Part shown: piece by piece, positions 1-8,964 of the stretch
How the letters are laid out: every line of letters starts with the position of its first letter
Numbering within the stretch: position 1 is the first letter of the stretch
From: Faucicola osloensis_D
GTDB taxonomy: Bacteria; Pseudomonadota; Gammaproteobacteria; Pseudomonadales; Moraxellaceae
DNA: 64,000 nucleotides
NCBI GenBank assembly: GCA_020041925.1
Contig: CP083409.1
Strand: one strand, 5' to 3'
The notes under the pieces: generated by a model
Databases searched by the model: none
What the model was told of the DNA's origin: nothing
The model's input: the letters and a program-made list of their open reading frames with translations, nothing else
Translations under genes and position numbers: made by a program

Positions 1-156
1 TTGATAGGAAGAAACAACCTCAAAATCTTCTAGATTAGCAAACGTTTTGACAGGGCAATCTTGGCGCACCCAACGCGTAACACCCATCTGCGCCAGTATT
101 TCGCTTTGCCAAGCATCGTACTGCTGCTCATCAAGGGTAAGGTCAGATACAGTCAT
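1..156 (-). CDS. N-terminal fragment of an unidentified gene, possibly DNA polymerase III psi subunit
   Basis: An open frame of 52 codons starts at an ATG at 156 and runs off the left edge without a stop. The visible product begins MTVSDLTLDEQQ and continues with a segment around residues 21-30 (EILAQMGVTRW) that resembles the N-terminal 'LGIxxW' motif of the HolD (psi) clamp-loader subunit. That resemblance rests on a few residues recalled from memory and is tentative. The gene lies downstream of aroC on the same strand with a 75-bp gap. The rest of the protein is outside the window. Confidence 0.4.
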   Translation of the reverse strand, partial: MTVSDLTLDEQQYDAWQSEILAQMGVTRWVRQDCPVKTFANLEDFEVVSSYQ

Positions 157-231
157 ACCAATGTTAACTCAAGTTGAATGGGGCAACGCATTGTGGCAAC
201 CTTATGGCAACCAAATACCCCTAGTAAAAAA

Positions 232-1335
232 TTATACAATCGGAGCGAGCGGCACAGTGACATCTGCGTTTTGCCCACGATGACGCAGATAATGGTCTAA
301 CAGCACAATGGCAAGCATGGCTTCTGCTATCGGCGTAGCACGCACACCGACACAAGGATCATGCCGACCTTTGGTTAGCATCTCTACTGCATTGCCGTGA
401 ATATCAATACTTTGACCAGGCGTAGTGATACTGGCAGTAGGTTTTAGCGCAATACTTACTACAATCGTCTGACCCGATGAAATTCCCCCTAAAATTCCCC
501 CGGCATGGTTGGCATTAAAGCCGTGCAAGGTTAACTCGTCGCGAGATTCATGCCCAAACTGTCCCGCCACTGCCATGCCATCGCCAATTTCAACACCTTT
601 GACCGCATTGATACTCATCATCGCATGGGCGATATCGGCATCAAGTCTGTCAAACACAGGCTCACCCAATCCCACAGGTACACCAGATGCCAATATGGTA
701 AGCTTTGCGCCACAACTTGTCCCTTGCTCACGGCATTGGGTAATCAGTTGCTCAAACTTTGGTAAGGCGTCTATATCCGCACAAAAAAATGGGTTACTGT
801 TGACAAATTCCCAATCGATCGTATTTTCAGGTATCTGTTTGGCAACCACATCACCAATCTGGGTCACATAACCGCGAACTTCTACCCCTAGCCGTTGTTT
901 CAAATATTTCTTGGCAATCGCACCCGCTGCCACTCGCATTGCCGTTTCGCGCGCTGATGAGCGGCCACCACCACGATAATCGCGAAACCCATATTTCATG
1001 CTATAGGTATAATCGGCATGGTTGGGACGAAAGGTGTCTTTAATATCGCTATAATCTTTGGATTTTTGGTTGGTATTGCGAATGAGTAAGCCAATAGAAG
1101 TGCCTGTCGTTTTACCTTCAAACACGCCAGAGATAATTTCAACTGCATCGTCTTCACGGCGCTGGGTCGCAAATTTTGAGGTACCGGGCTTACGACGATC
1201 CAGGTCTATTTGCAGATCTGCTTCGGTTAAAGGCAACCCTGGTGGCACACCGTCAACGATTGCCATAAGTCCTGCGCCATGTGATTCGCCACAGGTGGTG
1301 ACGGTAAAAACTTGCCCGATGGTATTGCCTGCCAT
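232..1335 (-). CDS. aroC: Chorismate synthase
   Basis: This cytoplasmic enzyme converts 5-enolpyruvylshikimate-3-phosphate to chorismate using reduced FMN, the last common step of aromatic amino acid synthesis. The 367-residue length is normal for the family. The three signatures are visible: GESHG near residues 16-20, the GRSSARETAMRVAAG block near 123-137, and the C-terminal GRHDPCVGVRA block. The usual RPGHAD is RPNHAD here; the catalytic His is kept. It lies 154 bp downstream of prmB on the same strand, the prmB-aroC order also found in E. coli. Start is the ATG at 1335. Confidence 0.97.
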   Translation of the reverse strand: MAGNTIGQVFTVTTCGESHGAGLMAIVDGVPPGLPLTEADLQIDLDRRKPGTSKFATQRREDDAVEIISGVFEGKTTGTSIGLLIRNTNQKSKDYSDIKDTFRPNHADYTYSMKYGFRDYRGGGRSSARETAMRVAAGAIAKKYLKQRLGVEVRGYVTQIGDVVAKQIPENTIDWEFVNSNPFFCADIDALPKFEQLITQCREQGTSCGAKLTILASGVPVGLGEPVFDRLDADIAHAMMSINAVKGVEIGDGMAVAGQFGHESRDELTLHGFNANHAGGILGGISSGQTIVVSIALKPTASITTPGQSIDIHGNAVEMLTKGRHDPCVGVRATPIAEAMLAIVLLDHYLRHRGQNADVTVPLAPIV

Positions 1336-1489
1336 TTACGCTCCGCTTACTATTTCATGAATGCTTACAAATAAAATAATAGGTTTGTTGCACCCTGTTC
1401 ATATATTGTTTTTTTAGCCATTATCTAACTTATTAAATCAACAAGCCCAATCAACAAGTTAAAGATAGCAACCCCAAACAACTGCTTAC

Positions 1490-2659
1490 TTAAGAAGCAC
1501 TCACATACTGCTCAAAATATGCCCGATTTTCCATCAATTCATCATAATCCATGGCAAAAATCCCATGCCCGCCATGTGCAAAGGTTAACCAATCAAACTG
1601 GATTTCAGGATAGGCTTGGCGCAGTGCCCATTCACTATCCCCCACCTCGCACACTAGCAAGCCGTCACGAGTCAGATAATCTGGGGCGTTGTATAAAATA
1701 TGATGCACCAAATCCAAGCCATCTTGTCCCGCTGCCAACGCATGGTCTGGCTCATGCAAGAACTCGGGTGGTAAATCTGCCATCGTTGCCGCATCGACAT
1801 ACGGCGGGTTGGTCACAATCAAATCATATTGATTTTCTGCAGGCACTTTTTCAAATAAGTTTGACTCAATCAAATTGACCTGATGGTTCATGTGGTGATG
1901 TTCCACATTGACCGCTGCCACTTCTAGGGCGTTTTTATCGATATCACTGGCATCGACCATTGCATCAGGGAAACGGCTTGCCAAGGCAATGGCAATACAG
2001 CCTGACCCTGTACACAAATCGAGCATACGCTCTGGTTGTGCTAACTGCTTATCATACAATCCGTGGTCATGAAATTTTTTGTCATTAGTAGTGCCACTGA
2101 TTTTTTCAACCAAATCATTCGGCTCAAAATACGGATAAAACTGCTGGCGAATCAGCTCAGCAATCGGTGAACGTGGAATCAATACCCGCTCATCCACATA
2201 AAATGGCAAATCGCAAAAATAAGATAAATTAATTAAATAACTCAAGGGTTTACGTTCTACGATACGGCGCTGCAACAATGTCAACACTTCTGATTTTTCG
2301 CTATTGGTCAGGCGACAATCTAAAATTTGCTCATCGGCAGACCAATCAAGCGACAAGGTTTGTAACACAATGGCAGAAGCTTCAGCAAACTCATCTGTGG
2401 TGCCTTGCGCGACTACCACATCATGCTCGCGTAATTTACTGACCCCAAAACGGATAAAATCGCGAATCGTTTTTAGAGTTTGGTGGGCTTCAGCAAACTC
2501 TTGTTGCATGGTGTCAAAGATGTCATCTGATTCGCTTTCTTCATCCATATCAAGTGCTTGCAAATCGATTTGCAAATCGTCAAAGTTTTGTGAATCTTGA
2601 TTTTGGTCAAAAGATGGCGTGTGAGAAACATTGGCTGATGCAAATGGCGATGATGACAT
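1490..2659 (-). CDS. prmB: 50S ribosomal protein L3 N5-glutamine methyltransferase
   Basis: This is a class I SAM-dependent methyltransferase that modifies a glutamine of ribosomal protein L3. SAM motif I (LDLCTGSGC) is at residues 213-221 and the catalytic NPPY at 284-287. The PrmB-type N-terminal domain (FYVDERVLIPRSPIAELI, about 153-170) and the aroC neighbour favour PrmB over the release-factor enzyme PrmC. It is longer than E. coli PrmB (about 310 residues) because of an acidic, low-complexity N-terminal stretch of about 60 residues and an insert near 180-208. Translation could instead start at Met38 or Met51, which would remove most of the extension. Confidence 0.93.
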   Translation of the reverse strand: MSSSPFASANVSHTPSFDQNQDSQNFDDLQIDLQALDMDEESESDDIFDTMQQEFAEAHQTLKTIRDFIRFGVSKLREHDVVVAQGTTDEFAEASAIVLQTLSLDWSADEQILDCRLTNSEKSEVLTLLQRRIVERKPLSYLINLSYFCDLPFYVDERVLIPRSPIAELIRQQFYPYFEPNDLVEKISGTTNDKKFHDHGLYDKQLAQPERMLDLCTGSGCIAIALASRFPDAMVDASDIDKNALEVAAVNVEHHHMNHQVNLIESNLFEKVPAENQYDLIVTNPPYVDAATMADLPPEFLHEPDHALAAGQDGLDLVHHILYNAPDYLTRDGLLVCEVGDSEWALRQAYPEIQFDWLTFAHGGHGIFAMDYDELMENRAYFEQYVSAS

Positions 2660-3194
2660 AGTGGTTAACCTAAAAAATTTTAAATTAAAATTATAATATA
2701 CTTTGATTTTTTTACAAATTATTTAACGAGCTAAAGTTATTTAACAACCTAAAGCTTCGCAGATTTGTACCGTTGAATGTTTAATCATTGAGTTATCCAA
2801 TAAACATTGCAAGCATGCCTATTCCAAACAATACAAAACATTTTAAACACTTTTTTAGCTTAACCTTACTATAAAAATACCGCTTGGTTAAAAAATTTTA
2901 CCATTGTCTATGGTGCGATTTGTTAATGTTAGACTTAAAGCATGTAAATTCGCCTATGGGACAATTTATCTATACAACAATTTAACGGCGTAAAAATTAG
3001 GTGTGCAGCGAGGTTCTATGGCGCAAGGTTGTTAAACACCTTGGCAAACGCTACTTAGATTGCCGTGCTACCAACAAATGAGCCATCGCCCGAAAAGTTG
3101 GTTTTTATAGTATAATTGCTGCCAATTTATGCTTTTATTGTACGTTATATTGTCCCTTATTTTTATTTGTTATTGCCCATTATTGAGTCAATCT
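2660..3194. other. AT-rich divergent intergenic region
   Basis: These 535 bp separate prmB (minus) from the L,D-transpeptidase gene (plus). A TATAAT hexamer at 3111-3116 is a likely -10 box for the plus-strand gene, leaving a 5' leader of about 75 nt; no good -35 is seen. An imperfect palindrome (CAAGGT, 8-nt loop, ACCTTG) lies near 3027-3046. No convincing small gene or RNA was found. Confidence 0.5.
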
Positions 3195-4667
3195 ATGAAA
3201 AAATTTGTACTATCTACCCTAGCTTGTCTGATTGCCAATCAAGCATTTGCAGCCACCAACACGGTCTCAGACACCACTACCGCCAAAACGGCACCCGCCA
3301 CCAAAGCTGTGACCAAAAAAACCACCACGACTAAAACTGCCACCACGAAAGCGGCTAGCGCCTCTACCGCAGCCGCGACTGCTAAAAAAACCACCACCGA
3401 TAGCAAAACGGCTAAAAAACCAGAAAGCAAAACCGCAACGACTACTGCTAAAAAACCGCAAACAGCCAAGCCCGCAGCTAGCGTCACACAATCTACCACC
3501 ATGCCGAAAGTCGCCTCGGCTACTGCGGTGACGGCGGCAAAACCAACGCCAGCAGCAACCGATATTCCTTTGACCGCAATCCCAGCCACTACCACGGCAT
3601 TGGGCATTAAAGAAGATGCCACCCAAACAGGTATCGACAGTGACTATACCTCGGGGGCAGGTGTCGCAGGCGCGAGCTCTGAAGAGCTCAACAGTACCAC
3701 GACGGCTGCGCCAACTTTTGACCCGACAACAGTGGGTAACAATAAAACAGCAACGACACCTGCCAGTTTTTCTAACCTAAATTTGTCTGACTACGCACAG
3801 CTAGTCAATAGTGCCGACTGGAAACCCGGTCAAAATGTTAATTCAGCAACGACCTTAAAACTTCAAGCCTTGTTAGATTGGAATCATGCTTCACCGGGTC
3901 CGATTGATGGCGGCTGGGGTATGAATGCCAAAAAAGCGCTCAAAAATTTCCAAGCCATGCACGGACTACCCCAAGATGGTCGTATGAGTGCAGAAGTTTG
4001 GCAACGCTTAAACGCAAAAATCCCTGCCAATCAGCCTGTCTTGGTCGGTTATACCTTGACGCAAGAAGACATTAAAGGTCCTTATCAGCCAACACCGAGT
4101 GGTAGTGAAGCCAAATCTAAAATGAAAGGTCTATACTATCAAGACGTCCAAGAAATGTTGGCTGAACGTTTCCACATGGATATTCGCTATCTTAAAAAGC
4201 TTAATGGCGATAAAAAATTCACCGTGGGTGAAACCATCACCGTATTTAACCCAGGCACGCCGCTCAATGAGAAAATCACCCATTTGGTTGCCAAAAAAGC
4301 GGACAATATCTTGTACGCTTATAACGGTGACAAGCTTATTGCCACTTATCCTACCACGGTAGGTAGTAGCGACACCCCATCACCCACTGGCAGTTTGACG
4401 ATTGTCAATCGCGTCAAAAACCCTTGGTATCGCGCCAGTAGCGGTGAAGGCAAAGATAAAAAAGTGTTTATGTTGCCGCCAGGACCCAACGGTCCAGTCG
4501 GTGTGGTATGGATGGGACTGAGTAAGCCATCATACGGCATTCATGGCTCGCCCGTTCCTGAAGGCATTAGCCGTCAAGCCTCGCATGGCTGTGTTCGCTT
4601 AACCAACTGGGATGTGCTTGAAGTGTATGCAAATGTTAATACCGGCACCAAAGTAGATTTACAGTAG
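3195..4667 (+). CDS. L,D-transpeptidase (YkuD) with peptidoglycan-binding domain
   Basis: This is a periplasmic enzyme expected to form 3-3 cross-links in peptidoglycan or attach proteins to it. I chose the ATG at 3195 because it begins a clear signal peptide (MKKFVLSTLACLIANQAFA); the open frame extends 22 codons further upstream. An Ala/Lys/Thr-rich, probably disordered segment of about 90 residues follows, then a PG_binding_1-like domain (about 208-272), a LysM-like segment, and a C-terminal YkuD domain with the conserved His in GIHGSP (about 450) and SHGCVRL (catalytic Cys about 466). It is a paralogue of the lipoprotein at 22755-24080. It is 490 residues long and appears to be a single-gene unit ending in a strong terminator. 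Confidence 0.9.
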   Translation: MKKFVLSTLACLIANQAFAATNTVSDTTTAKTAPATKAVTKKTTTTKTATTKAASASTAAATAKKTTTDSKTAKKPESKTATTTAKKPQTAKPAASVTQSTTMPKVASATAVTAAKPTPAATDIPLTAIPATTTALGIKEDATQTGIDSDYTSGAGVAGASSEELNSTTTAAPTFDPTTVGNNKTATTPASFSNLNLSDYAQLVNSADWKPGQNVNSATTLKLQALLDWNHASPGPIDGGWGMNAKKALKNFQAMHGLPQDGRMSAEVWQRLNAKIPANQPVLVGYTLTQEDIKGPYQPTPSGSEAKSKMKGLYYQDVQEMLAERFHMDIRYLKKLNGDKKFTVGETITVFNPGTPLNEKITHLVAKKADNILYAYNGDKLIATYPTTVGSSDTPSPTGSLTIVNRVKNPWYRASSGEGKDKKVFMLPPGPNGPVGVVWMGLSKPSYGIHGSPVPEGISRQASHGCVRLTNWDVLEVYANVNTGTKVDLQ

Positions 4668-4737
4668 CTGTTGAGCCACAGGGGTTAGCACCACAGTTTA
4701 GCGTGAGTGCTATACACTTTTAACCTTATTAGCCATA

Positions 4738-4777
4738 AAAAAACCGCTTAGCTATTGTTAGTTAAGCGGTTTTTTTA
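4738..4777 (+). terminator. Intrinsic terminator after the L,D-transpeptidase gene
   Basis: A 9-bp stem (AACCGCTTA / TAAGCGGTT) is followed by a T7 tract. The A tract on the left arm would also let it act on the minus strand for the small gene at 4854-5066. Confidence 0.85.
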
Positions 4778-4853
4778 GTTAAACGGTTTTTGCTATGTAT
4801 TAGTTATCTAGTGAGCTGCTGCATTATCAAATGCGCCATTTAGGGTATGACAG

Positions 4854-5066
4854 TTATGGTGTGACAGGAGTTTTATTCATACCCATACTCTGTAGTTTTT
4901 TTACCACTATCCAAGCAATCGGAATTGACAGCACCAGCCCTATAATGGCTGCCGTCACAATGTGTGGCGCCTCATCAAAACCTGTTACCAATGCAATGGT
5001 CATTAAAACGCCGATAGTCACACCAGAAGCGATTGTAAAAATTGCGCTAAATAATTGCCAGTTCAT
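4854..5066 (-). CDS. Small two-helix membrane protein of unknown function
   Basis: This 70-residue protein has two predicted transmembrane segments (about residues 5-25 and 33-54) and a short polar C-terminus. The ATG at 5066 is preceded by a clear Shine-Dalgarno sequence (AAGGAG, 5071-5076) at ideal spacing, which supports it as a real gene. No catalytic or binding motif is visible and I do not recognise a characterised family. It stands alone, and its transcript may end at the hairpin at 4738-4777. Confidence 0.75.
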   Translation of the reverse strand: MNWQLFSAIFTIASGVTIGVLMTIALVTGFDEAPHIVTAAIIGLVLSIPIAWIVVKKLQSMGMNKTPVTP

Positions 5067-5490
5067 AACAACTCCTTATCATTGCGTAAATAGATGTATT
5101 TGTTACGTATAGTTATAGTCCAATTCCACACTCAAAACAAGGAAAAAAAAGATTAAACAAATGCACAATCTAAAACAATTGGTTATCAATTCCACATTTT
5201 TAGTAAGGTTTAATTTGAATCAAATCTATTGAGAAATCTAAAAAACTCGCGTTTTTTTCCGACTAATATCATCGATATCGAGGAATTTAATTGGCTTTGT
5301 AAGCATTAATGAAAAAAAATTCCACCCAGTTTTTTAAGTTTGATGGCACATTTTTTAGTAACTATTTTTAGTAACTATGACCCAATAACATGACTTGGCT
5401 AAAAAATTTGGGTAAAAAAATTTTCTGTAATCTGCTATGTTAGCGATGTTTATCAATTATTTAACACAGTAAAGGATAGGAGTATTTGAT
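5067..5490. other. AT-rich intergenic region with a short direct repeat
   Basis: These 424 bp lie between divergent genes. A perfect 13-bp tandem duplication (TTTTTAGTAACTA) occupies about 5352-5377, and a CGATATCG palindrome lies near 5273-5280. No open frame with a good ribosome binding site was found. The region presumably holds the divergent promoters. Confidence 0.45.
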
Positions 5491-5949
5491 ATGCATCAAC
5501 AATTTTCTTTTTTCGCCGCTATTAAGCAATCTACTAAACGCCTAGCTAATAAACGCCTAAGCCTAGGAAATGCCGCTGCACTGATTGGCGCAGCCCTAGC
5601 CTTGGGCGGTTGCGCCTCTACCACAGGTACCGGTGTGATGGATGCTAATAGCACCATCGGCACTGCTAACAATGTTGGCATGGCGATATTTAAAGCCGCG
5701 GTCAATCAACAATGCCAGACTCAATTACAAAATAACCAATACTGGCGCCTGGGCAGTGTGTTGATGACTTCCGACAAGCAAGCAGAGGTAGCGAGCAATG
5801 TCTGTAGCTGCGTCAGCGAAAAAGCCCCGCAGTCCGTCACCATTGTCGATTTGACCACAGCAGCAGTCGACCCGACCGCGCGCAATGCCATTGTGGCGCG
5901 TGCCGTATCGAATACCTTGCAGCAATGTGTGGGCGAATTTGTTAAGTAA
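5491..5949 (+). CDS. Putative lipoprotein of unknown function
   Basis: This 152-residue protein has a lipobox LGGC at residues 38-41, so Cys41 would be the lipidated N-terminus. The n-region before the hydrophobic segment is unusually long and basic (about 25 residues). The mature part has four cysteines, two as CSC (about 102-104), which could form disulphides in the periplasm. An AGGATAGGAG Shine-Dalgarno precedes the ATG. No family is recognised. It sits alone, upstream of the ribosomal protein operon and divergent from the small membrane protein. Confidence 0.75.
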   Translation: MHQQFSFFAAIKQSTKRLANKRLSLGNAAALIGAALALGGCASTTGTGVMDANSTIGTANNVGMAIFKAAVNQQCQTQLQNNQYWRLGSVLMTSDKQAEVASNVCSCVSEKAPQSVTIVDLTTAAVDPTARNAIVARAVSNTLQQCVGEFVK

Positions 5950-5957
5950 ATATTAAC

Positions 5958-5986
5958 TTGCTACTGAGTGCGCGCTACTATATAAT
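5958..5986 (+). promoter_or_regulatory. Predicted sigma-70 promoter of the rpsF operon
   Basis: TTGCTA (5958-5963), a 17-bp spacer and a perfect TATAAT (5981-5986). The -10 box lies inside an inverted repeat (GCGCTA ... TAGCGC), so the end of the upstream lipoprotein transcript may overlap it. Confidence 0.65.
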
Positions 5987-6011
5987 AGCGCACCTTGTTT
6001 ATACCAATATA

Positions 6012-6083
6012 GTTAGATGATTCTAACTTAGGTGCATTCAATCTCCTTGCTGTTGACACGGGGTCAACGGCTGTTTAATCCGT
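6012..6083 (+). promoter_or_regulatory. Candidate S6:S18-binding leader of the rpsF mRNA
   Basis: The 5' leader has a perfect 6-bp hairpin (GTTAGA / TCTAAC, 6012-6027). A second hairpin (GTTGAC / GTCAAC, 6052-6068) has the loop ACGGG, which can pair with CCGT at 6080-6083 just before the Shine-Dalgarno. A hairpin plus a CCG element ahead of rpsF is the hallmark of the known S6:S18 autoregulatory RNA. Assignment to that family is by pattern only. Confidence 0.5.
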
Positions 6084-6094
6084 GAGGAGTCTTT

Positions 6095-6523
6095 ATGAGA
6101 CATTATGAACTGGTATTATTGGTTCACCCAGACCAAAGCGACCAAGTGGTTGGCATGGTTGAGCGTTATATCAACTTAGTAAAAGAACAAGGTGGTGCTA
6201 TCCATCGCCTAGAAGATTGGGGTCGTCGTCAATTAGCTTACCCAATCAACAAAGTTCACAAAGCTCACTATGTGCTATTAAACATTGAAGCGGGTCAACA
6301 AACGCTTGATGAGCTTGAAGAATTATTCCGTTATAACGATGCTATCATCCGTAGCTTAGTTATCCGTCGTGACGAAGCGATTACTGAAGAATCACCATTA
6401 GCAAAAAGTGCTGAAGAAAAACGTGCTCGTAAAGCTTCACGCCGTAACGATACAGCTCAAGATGACTATCAATCAAATGATGATGAGTCAGAAGTTGATG
6501 CTGAAGACAACAACGACGAATAA
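6095..6523 (+). CDS. rpsF: 30S ribosomal protein S6
   Basis: bS6 binds 16S rRNA in the platform of the small subunit together with S18. The N-terminal MRHYELVLLVHPDQ and the central RLEDWGRRQLAYPI block (about 42-55) are typical. At 142 residues it has an acidic C-terminal tail (rich in D, E and N) slightly longer than usual. It is the first gene of the S6-S18-L9 operon and has a strong Shine-Dalgarno (GAGGAG). Confidence 0.98.
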   Translation: MRHYELVLLVHPDQSDQVVGMVERYINLVKEQGGAIHRLEDWGRRQLAYPINKVHKAHYVLLNIEAGQQTLDELEELFRYNDAIIRSLVIRRDEAITEESPLAKSAEEKRARKASRRNDTAQDDYQSNDDESEVDAEDNNDE

Positions 6524-6538
6524 TTAAGGAGACTAATC

Positions 6539-6766
6539 ATGGCACGTTTTTATCGCCGCCGTAAATTTTGCCGTTTTACTGCTGAAGGCATTACCCATAT
6601 CGATTATAAAGATATCGAAATCCTAAAACAGTATGTCACTGAAAGTGGCAAAATCGTACCAAGCCGTATCACTGGTACTTCAAACAAATATCAACGCCAA
6701 TTGGCTGTAGCAATCAAACAAGCGCGTTATCTTGCGTTGGTTCCTTACACTGACAGCCAAAAATAA
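6539..6766 (+). CDS. rpsR: 30S ribosomal protein S18
   Basis: bS18 is a 75-residue RNA-binding protein that forms a heterodimer with S6. The FYRRRKFCRFTAEG start and the block around residues 44-56 (ITGTSNKYQRQLA) are characteristic. It starts 15 bp after rpsF. The primosome gene priB, which lies between rpsF and rpsR in enteric bacteria, is absent here. Confidence 0.98.
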   Translation: MARFYRRRKFCRFTAEGITHIDYKDIEILKQYVTESGKIVPSRITGTSNKYQRQLAVAIKQARYLALVPYTDSQK

Positions 6767-6781
6767 ACCGAGGAGTGATAT

Positions 6782-7240
6782 ATGCAAGTTATTTTATTAC
6801 AACGTATCGCTAACCTAGGTAAACTAGGCGATACTGTTAATGTAAAAGCAGGTTACGGCCGTAACTTCCTTGTACCACAAGGTAAAGCATTACCAGCCAC
6901 TGCTTTTAACATCGAAAAATTTGAAGCACGTCGTGCAGAACTTGAAAAAGTAGAAGCTGATGAATTAGCCGCTGCTAATGCCCGTGCTGAAGCGCTACAA
7001 GACGTCAATGTTATCATCCGTGCAAAATCAGGTGATGAAGGCAAACTATTTGGTTCTATCGGTACGCGCGATATCGCCGATGCATTAACCAAATCTGGTT
7101 TACCTGTTGACCGTTCAGAAGTTAAATTGCCTGAAGGTGCATTACGTCAAATTGGCGAATACAATGTTGATATCCAATTACATCACGATGTAATGACCAA
7201 CATTCAAGTCACTATCTTGGCAGAAGATTCAGCTGCTTAA
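6782..7240 (+). CDS. rplI: 50S ribosomal protein L9
   Basis: bL9 binds 23S rRNA near the L1 stalk. The 152-residue product has the family N-terminal signature (MQVILLQRIANLGKLGDTV then a GYGRNFLVPQGKA stretch at about 24-36), a charged linker helix and the C-terminal domain. It is the last gene of the S6-S18-L9 operon, 15 bp after rpsR, and is followed by a terminator. Confidence 0.98.
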   Translation: MQVILLQRIANLGKLGDTVNVKAGYGRNFLVPQGKALPATAFNIEKFEARRAELEKVEADELAAANARAEALQDVNVIIRAKSGDEGKLFGSIGTRDIADALTKSGLPVDRSEVKLPEGALRQIGEYNVDIQLHHDVMTNIQVTILAEDSAA

Positions 7241-7257
7241 TTGATTATTGACTTATC

Positions 7258-7289
7258 AAAAAGAGATGGCTTTGCTGTCTCTTTTTTTT
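7258..7289 (+). terminator. Intrinsic terminator of the rpsF-rpsR-rplI operon
   Basis: The 9-bp stem AAAAAGAGA / TCTCTTTTT has an 11-nt loop and a T-rich 3' end, 18 bp after rplI. It separates the ribosomal genes from dnaB, which needs its own promoter in 7290-7515. Confidence 0.8.
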
Positions 7290-7515
7290 ATTATTTGCGG
7301 CGTAAAAATTCAACAAAAAAGCCTAAAATTCAAGCTGATTTCATTCAAAAAAATTGCCGATTTTTTATATTTTTCTCATTAGAATTTGGATGGTTTTTTC
7401 GGTATATTGACTGTTCTATTTCGATGCGCGTGTTAGACTCACGATTTGCAAGCGATAACTTTTAGCAAACTTTTGCCCTTTCAAACTATTTAAAATAACT
7501 TTATCACAGGTCATC

Positions 7516-8937
7516 ATGGCAGACGATAAAACCAAAGAGAACGATCTTAAGAATACTTCGCTGACGCAGCACCAACCGCACAGTATGGACTTAGAAAAGT
7601 CCGTCCTAGCGTCGCTGATGAGCCTTGAAGAGTCGTTTGATCGCATCTCAGATATTATTACCAAATATGATTTTTATGCCCAGCGCCATCAATATATTTT
7701 TGATGCCATCTCTCATCTTGCCAATGCCAATGAGCCGTATGATGCCACCATGGTGATGGACTGGCTCGATATGCAAAAACTGCTTGAACCTGCGGGGGGT
7801 AGCGATTATCTAGGCGATATCCTATCACAAAGCCCAGCGACGCTGTTTAACTTGACTGCTTATGCGCAGCGGGTCAGGGAATTTTCGACCTTACGCCAAA
7901 TCATCAAAGCCGGCAGTCATATGCTAGAGCTTGCCTTTGACCCAAAAAATCAAAGTGTCAGTGATATTTTAGACACCGTTGAAAGCGAAATTTTTGCCAT
8001 CAATGAAACCCATAGCCGTCAGTCTAAACACAAGGGTCCTACCCAACTGAGCGATGTTATTACCAATGTCGTCAACAATATCCAAGAACTTAAAGACCAT
8101 CCTGAAGGCATGATTGGGCTTAAGACCCCGTTTGAAGAACTCAATAACAAAACCCAAGGGCTACAAGCAGGCGATCTCATTATCGTGGCAGCGCGTCCTT
8201 CGATGGGTAAAACCACGTTTGCGATGAATTTGGCAGAGAGTATTTTATTTCATACCGATTTACCTGTAGTGGTGTTTTCAATGGAAATGCCTGCCGAGTC
8301 AATTGTGATGCGTCTATTATCCTCTTGGGGGGCTATCAACCAAACGCACTTGCGCTCAGGTCAAATGAACGAAGATGAATGGGGTAAACTTTCTAATGCC
8401 ATCGCCCATCTGCATGCTAAAAAACTGTATATCGATGACAGTACCGCGCTACCGCCATCTGAGGTTCGCTCGCGCTGTCGCCGTATTGCCAAAGACAATG
8501 ATGGCAAACTTGGGATGGTAATGGTCGATTATCTACAATTGATGAAAGTGCCAGGCTTAGGCGACAACCGCGTGGGTGAGATTTCGGAGATTTCACGAAG
8601 CTTAAAAGCGCTTGCCCGTGAGATGAACTGCCCTGTGGTCGCTTTATCACAGCTCAATCGAAGTTTAGAAAATCGCCCTAACAAACGCCCAATTATGTCG
8701 GACTTACGGGAGTCGGGTGCAATTGAGCAGGATGCTGATTTGATTATGTTCATTTATCGCGATGAGGTTTATAATGAAAACAGCGATGCCAAAGGCACAG
8801 CTGAAATCATTATCGGTAAACAGCGTAATGGACCTATTGGGACAGTGCGCCTGTCCTTTGAAGGGCAATTTACCCGTTTTGGTAACTTAACCCCTGAATT
8901 TTACCAAACCGCTTCCTTTAGCGAACCTGATGAATAA
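7516..8937 (+). CDS. dnaB: Replicative DNA helicase
   Basis: DnaB is the hexameric 5'-3' helicase of the replication fork. The 473-residue product has the N-terminal DnaG/DnaC-interacting domain (about 20-125) and a RecA-type motor domain with Walker A (ARPSMGKTT, about 226-234), the SMEMP motif, a Walker B region ending MVDYLQLM, and a conserved Arg/Gly block near 395-405. No intein is present. The ribosomal operon-dnaB-alr order is conserved in gammaproteobacteria. The Shine-Dalgarno is weak. Confidence 0.97.
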   Translation: MADDKTKENDLKNTSLTQHQPHSMDLEKSVLASLMSLEESFDRISDIITKYDFYAQRHQYIFDAISHLANANEPYDATMVMDWLDMQKLLEPAGGSDYLGDILSQSPATLFNLTAYAQRVREFSTLRQIIKAGSHMLELAFDPKNQSVSDILDTVESEIFAINETHSRQSKHKGPTQLSDVITNVVNNIQELKDHPEGMIGLKTPFEELNNKTQGLQAGDLIIVAARPSMGKTTFAMNLAESILFHTDLPVVVFSMEMPAESIVMRLLSSWGAINQTHLRSGQMNEDEWGKLSNAIAHLHAKKLYIDDSTALPPSEVRSRCRRIAKDNDGKLGMVMVDYLQLMKVPGLGDNRVGEISEISRSLKALAREMNCPVVALSQLNRSLENRPNKRPIMSDLRESGAIEQDADLIMFIYRDEVYNENSDAKGTAEIIIGKQRNGPIGTVRLSFEGQFTRFGNLTPEFYQTASFSEPDE

Positions 8938-8964
8938 AAATTTTACTGCAACAAGGTCAAGATT

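Noticed and set aside
3129..3194. 22-codon N-terminal extension of the L,D-transpeptidase
   Set aside because: It would put a second hydrophobic segment in front of a perfect signal peptide and would start close to the -10 box.
3239..3626. Two overlapping minus-strand frames opposite the Ala/Lys/Thr-rich part of the L,D-transpeptidase gene
   Set aside because: They are products of the repetitive codons on the plus strand: low-complexity Val/Ala or Gly/Phe proteins without a ribosome binding site.
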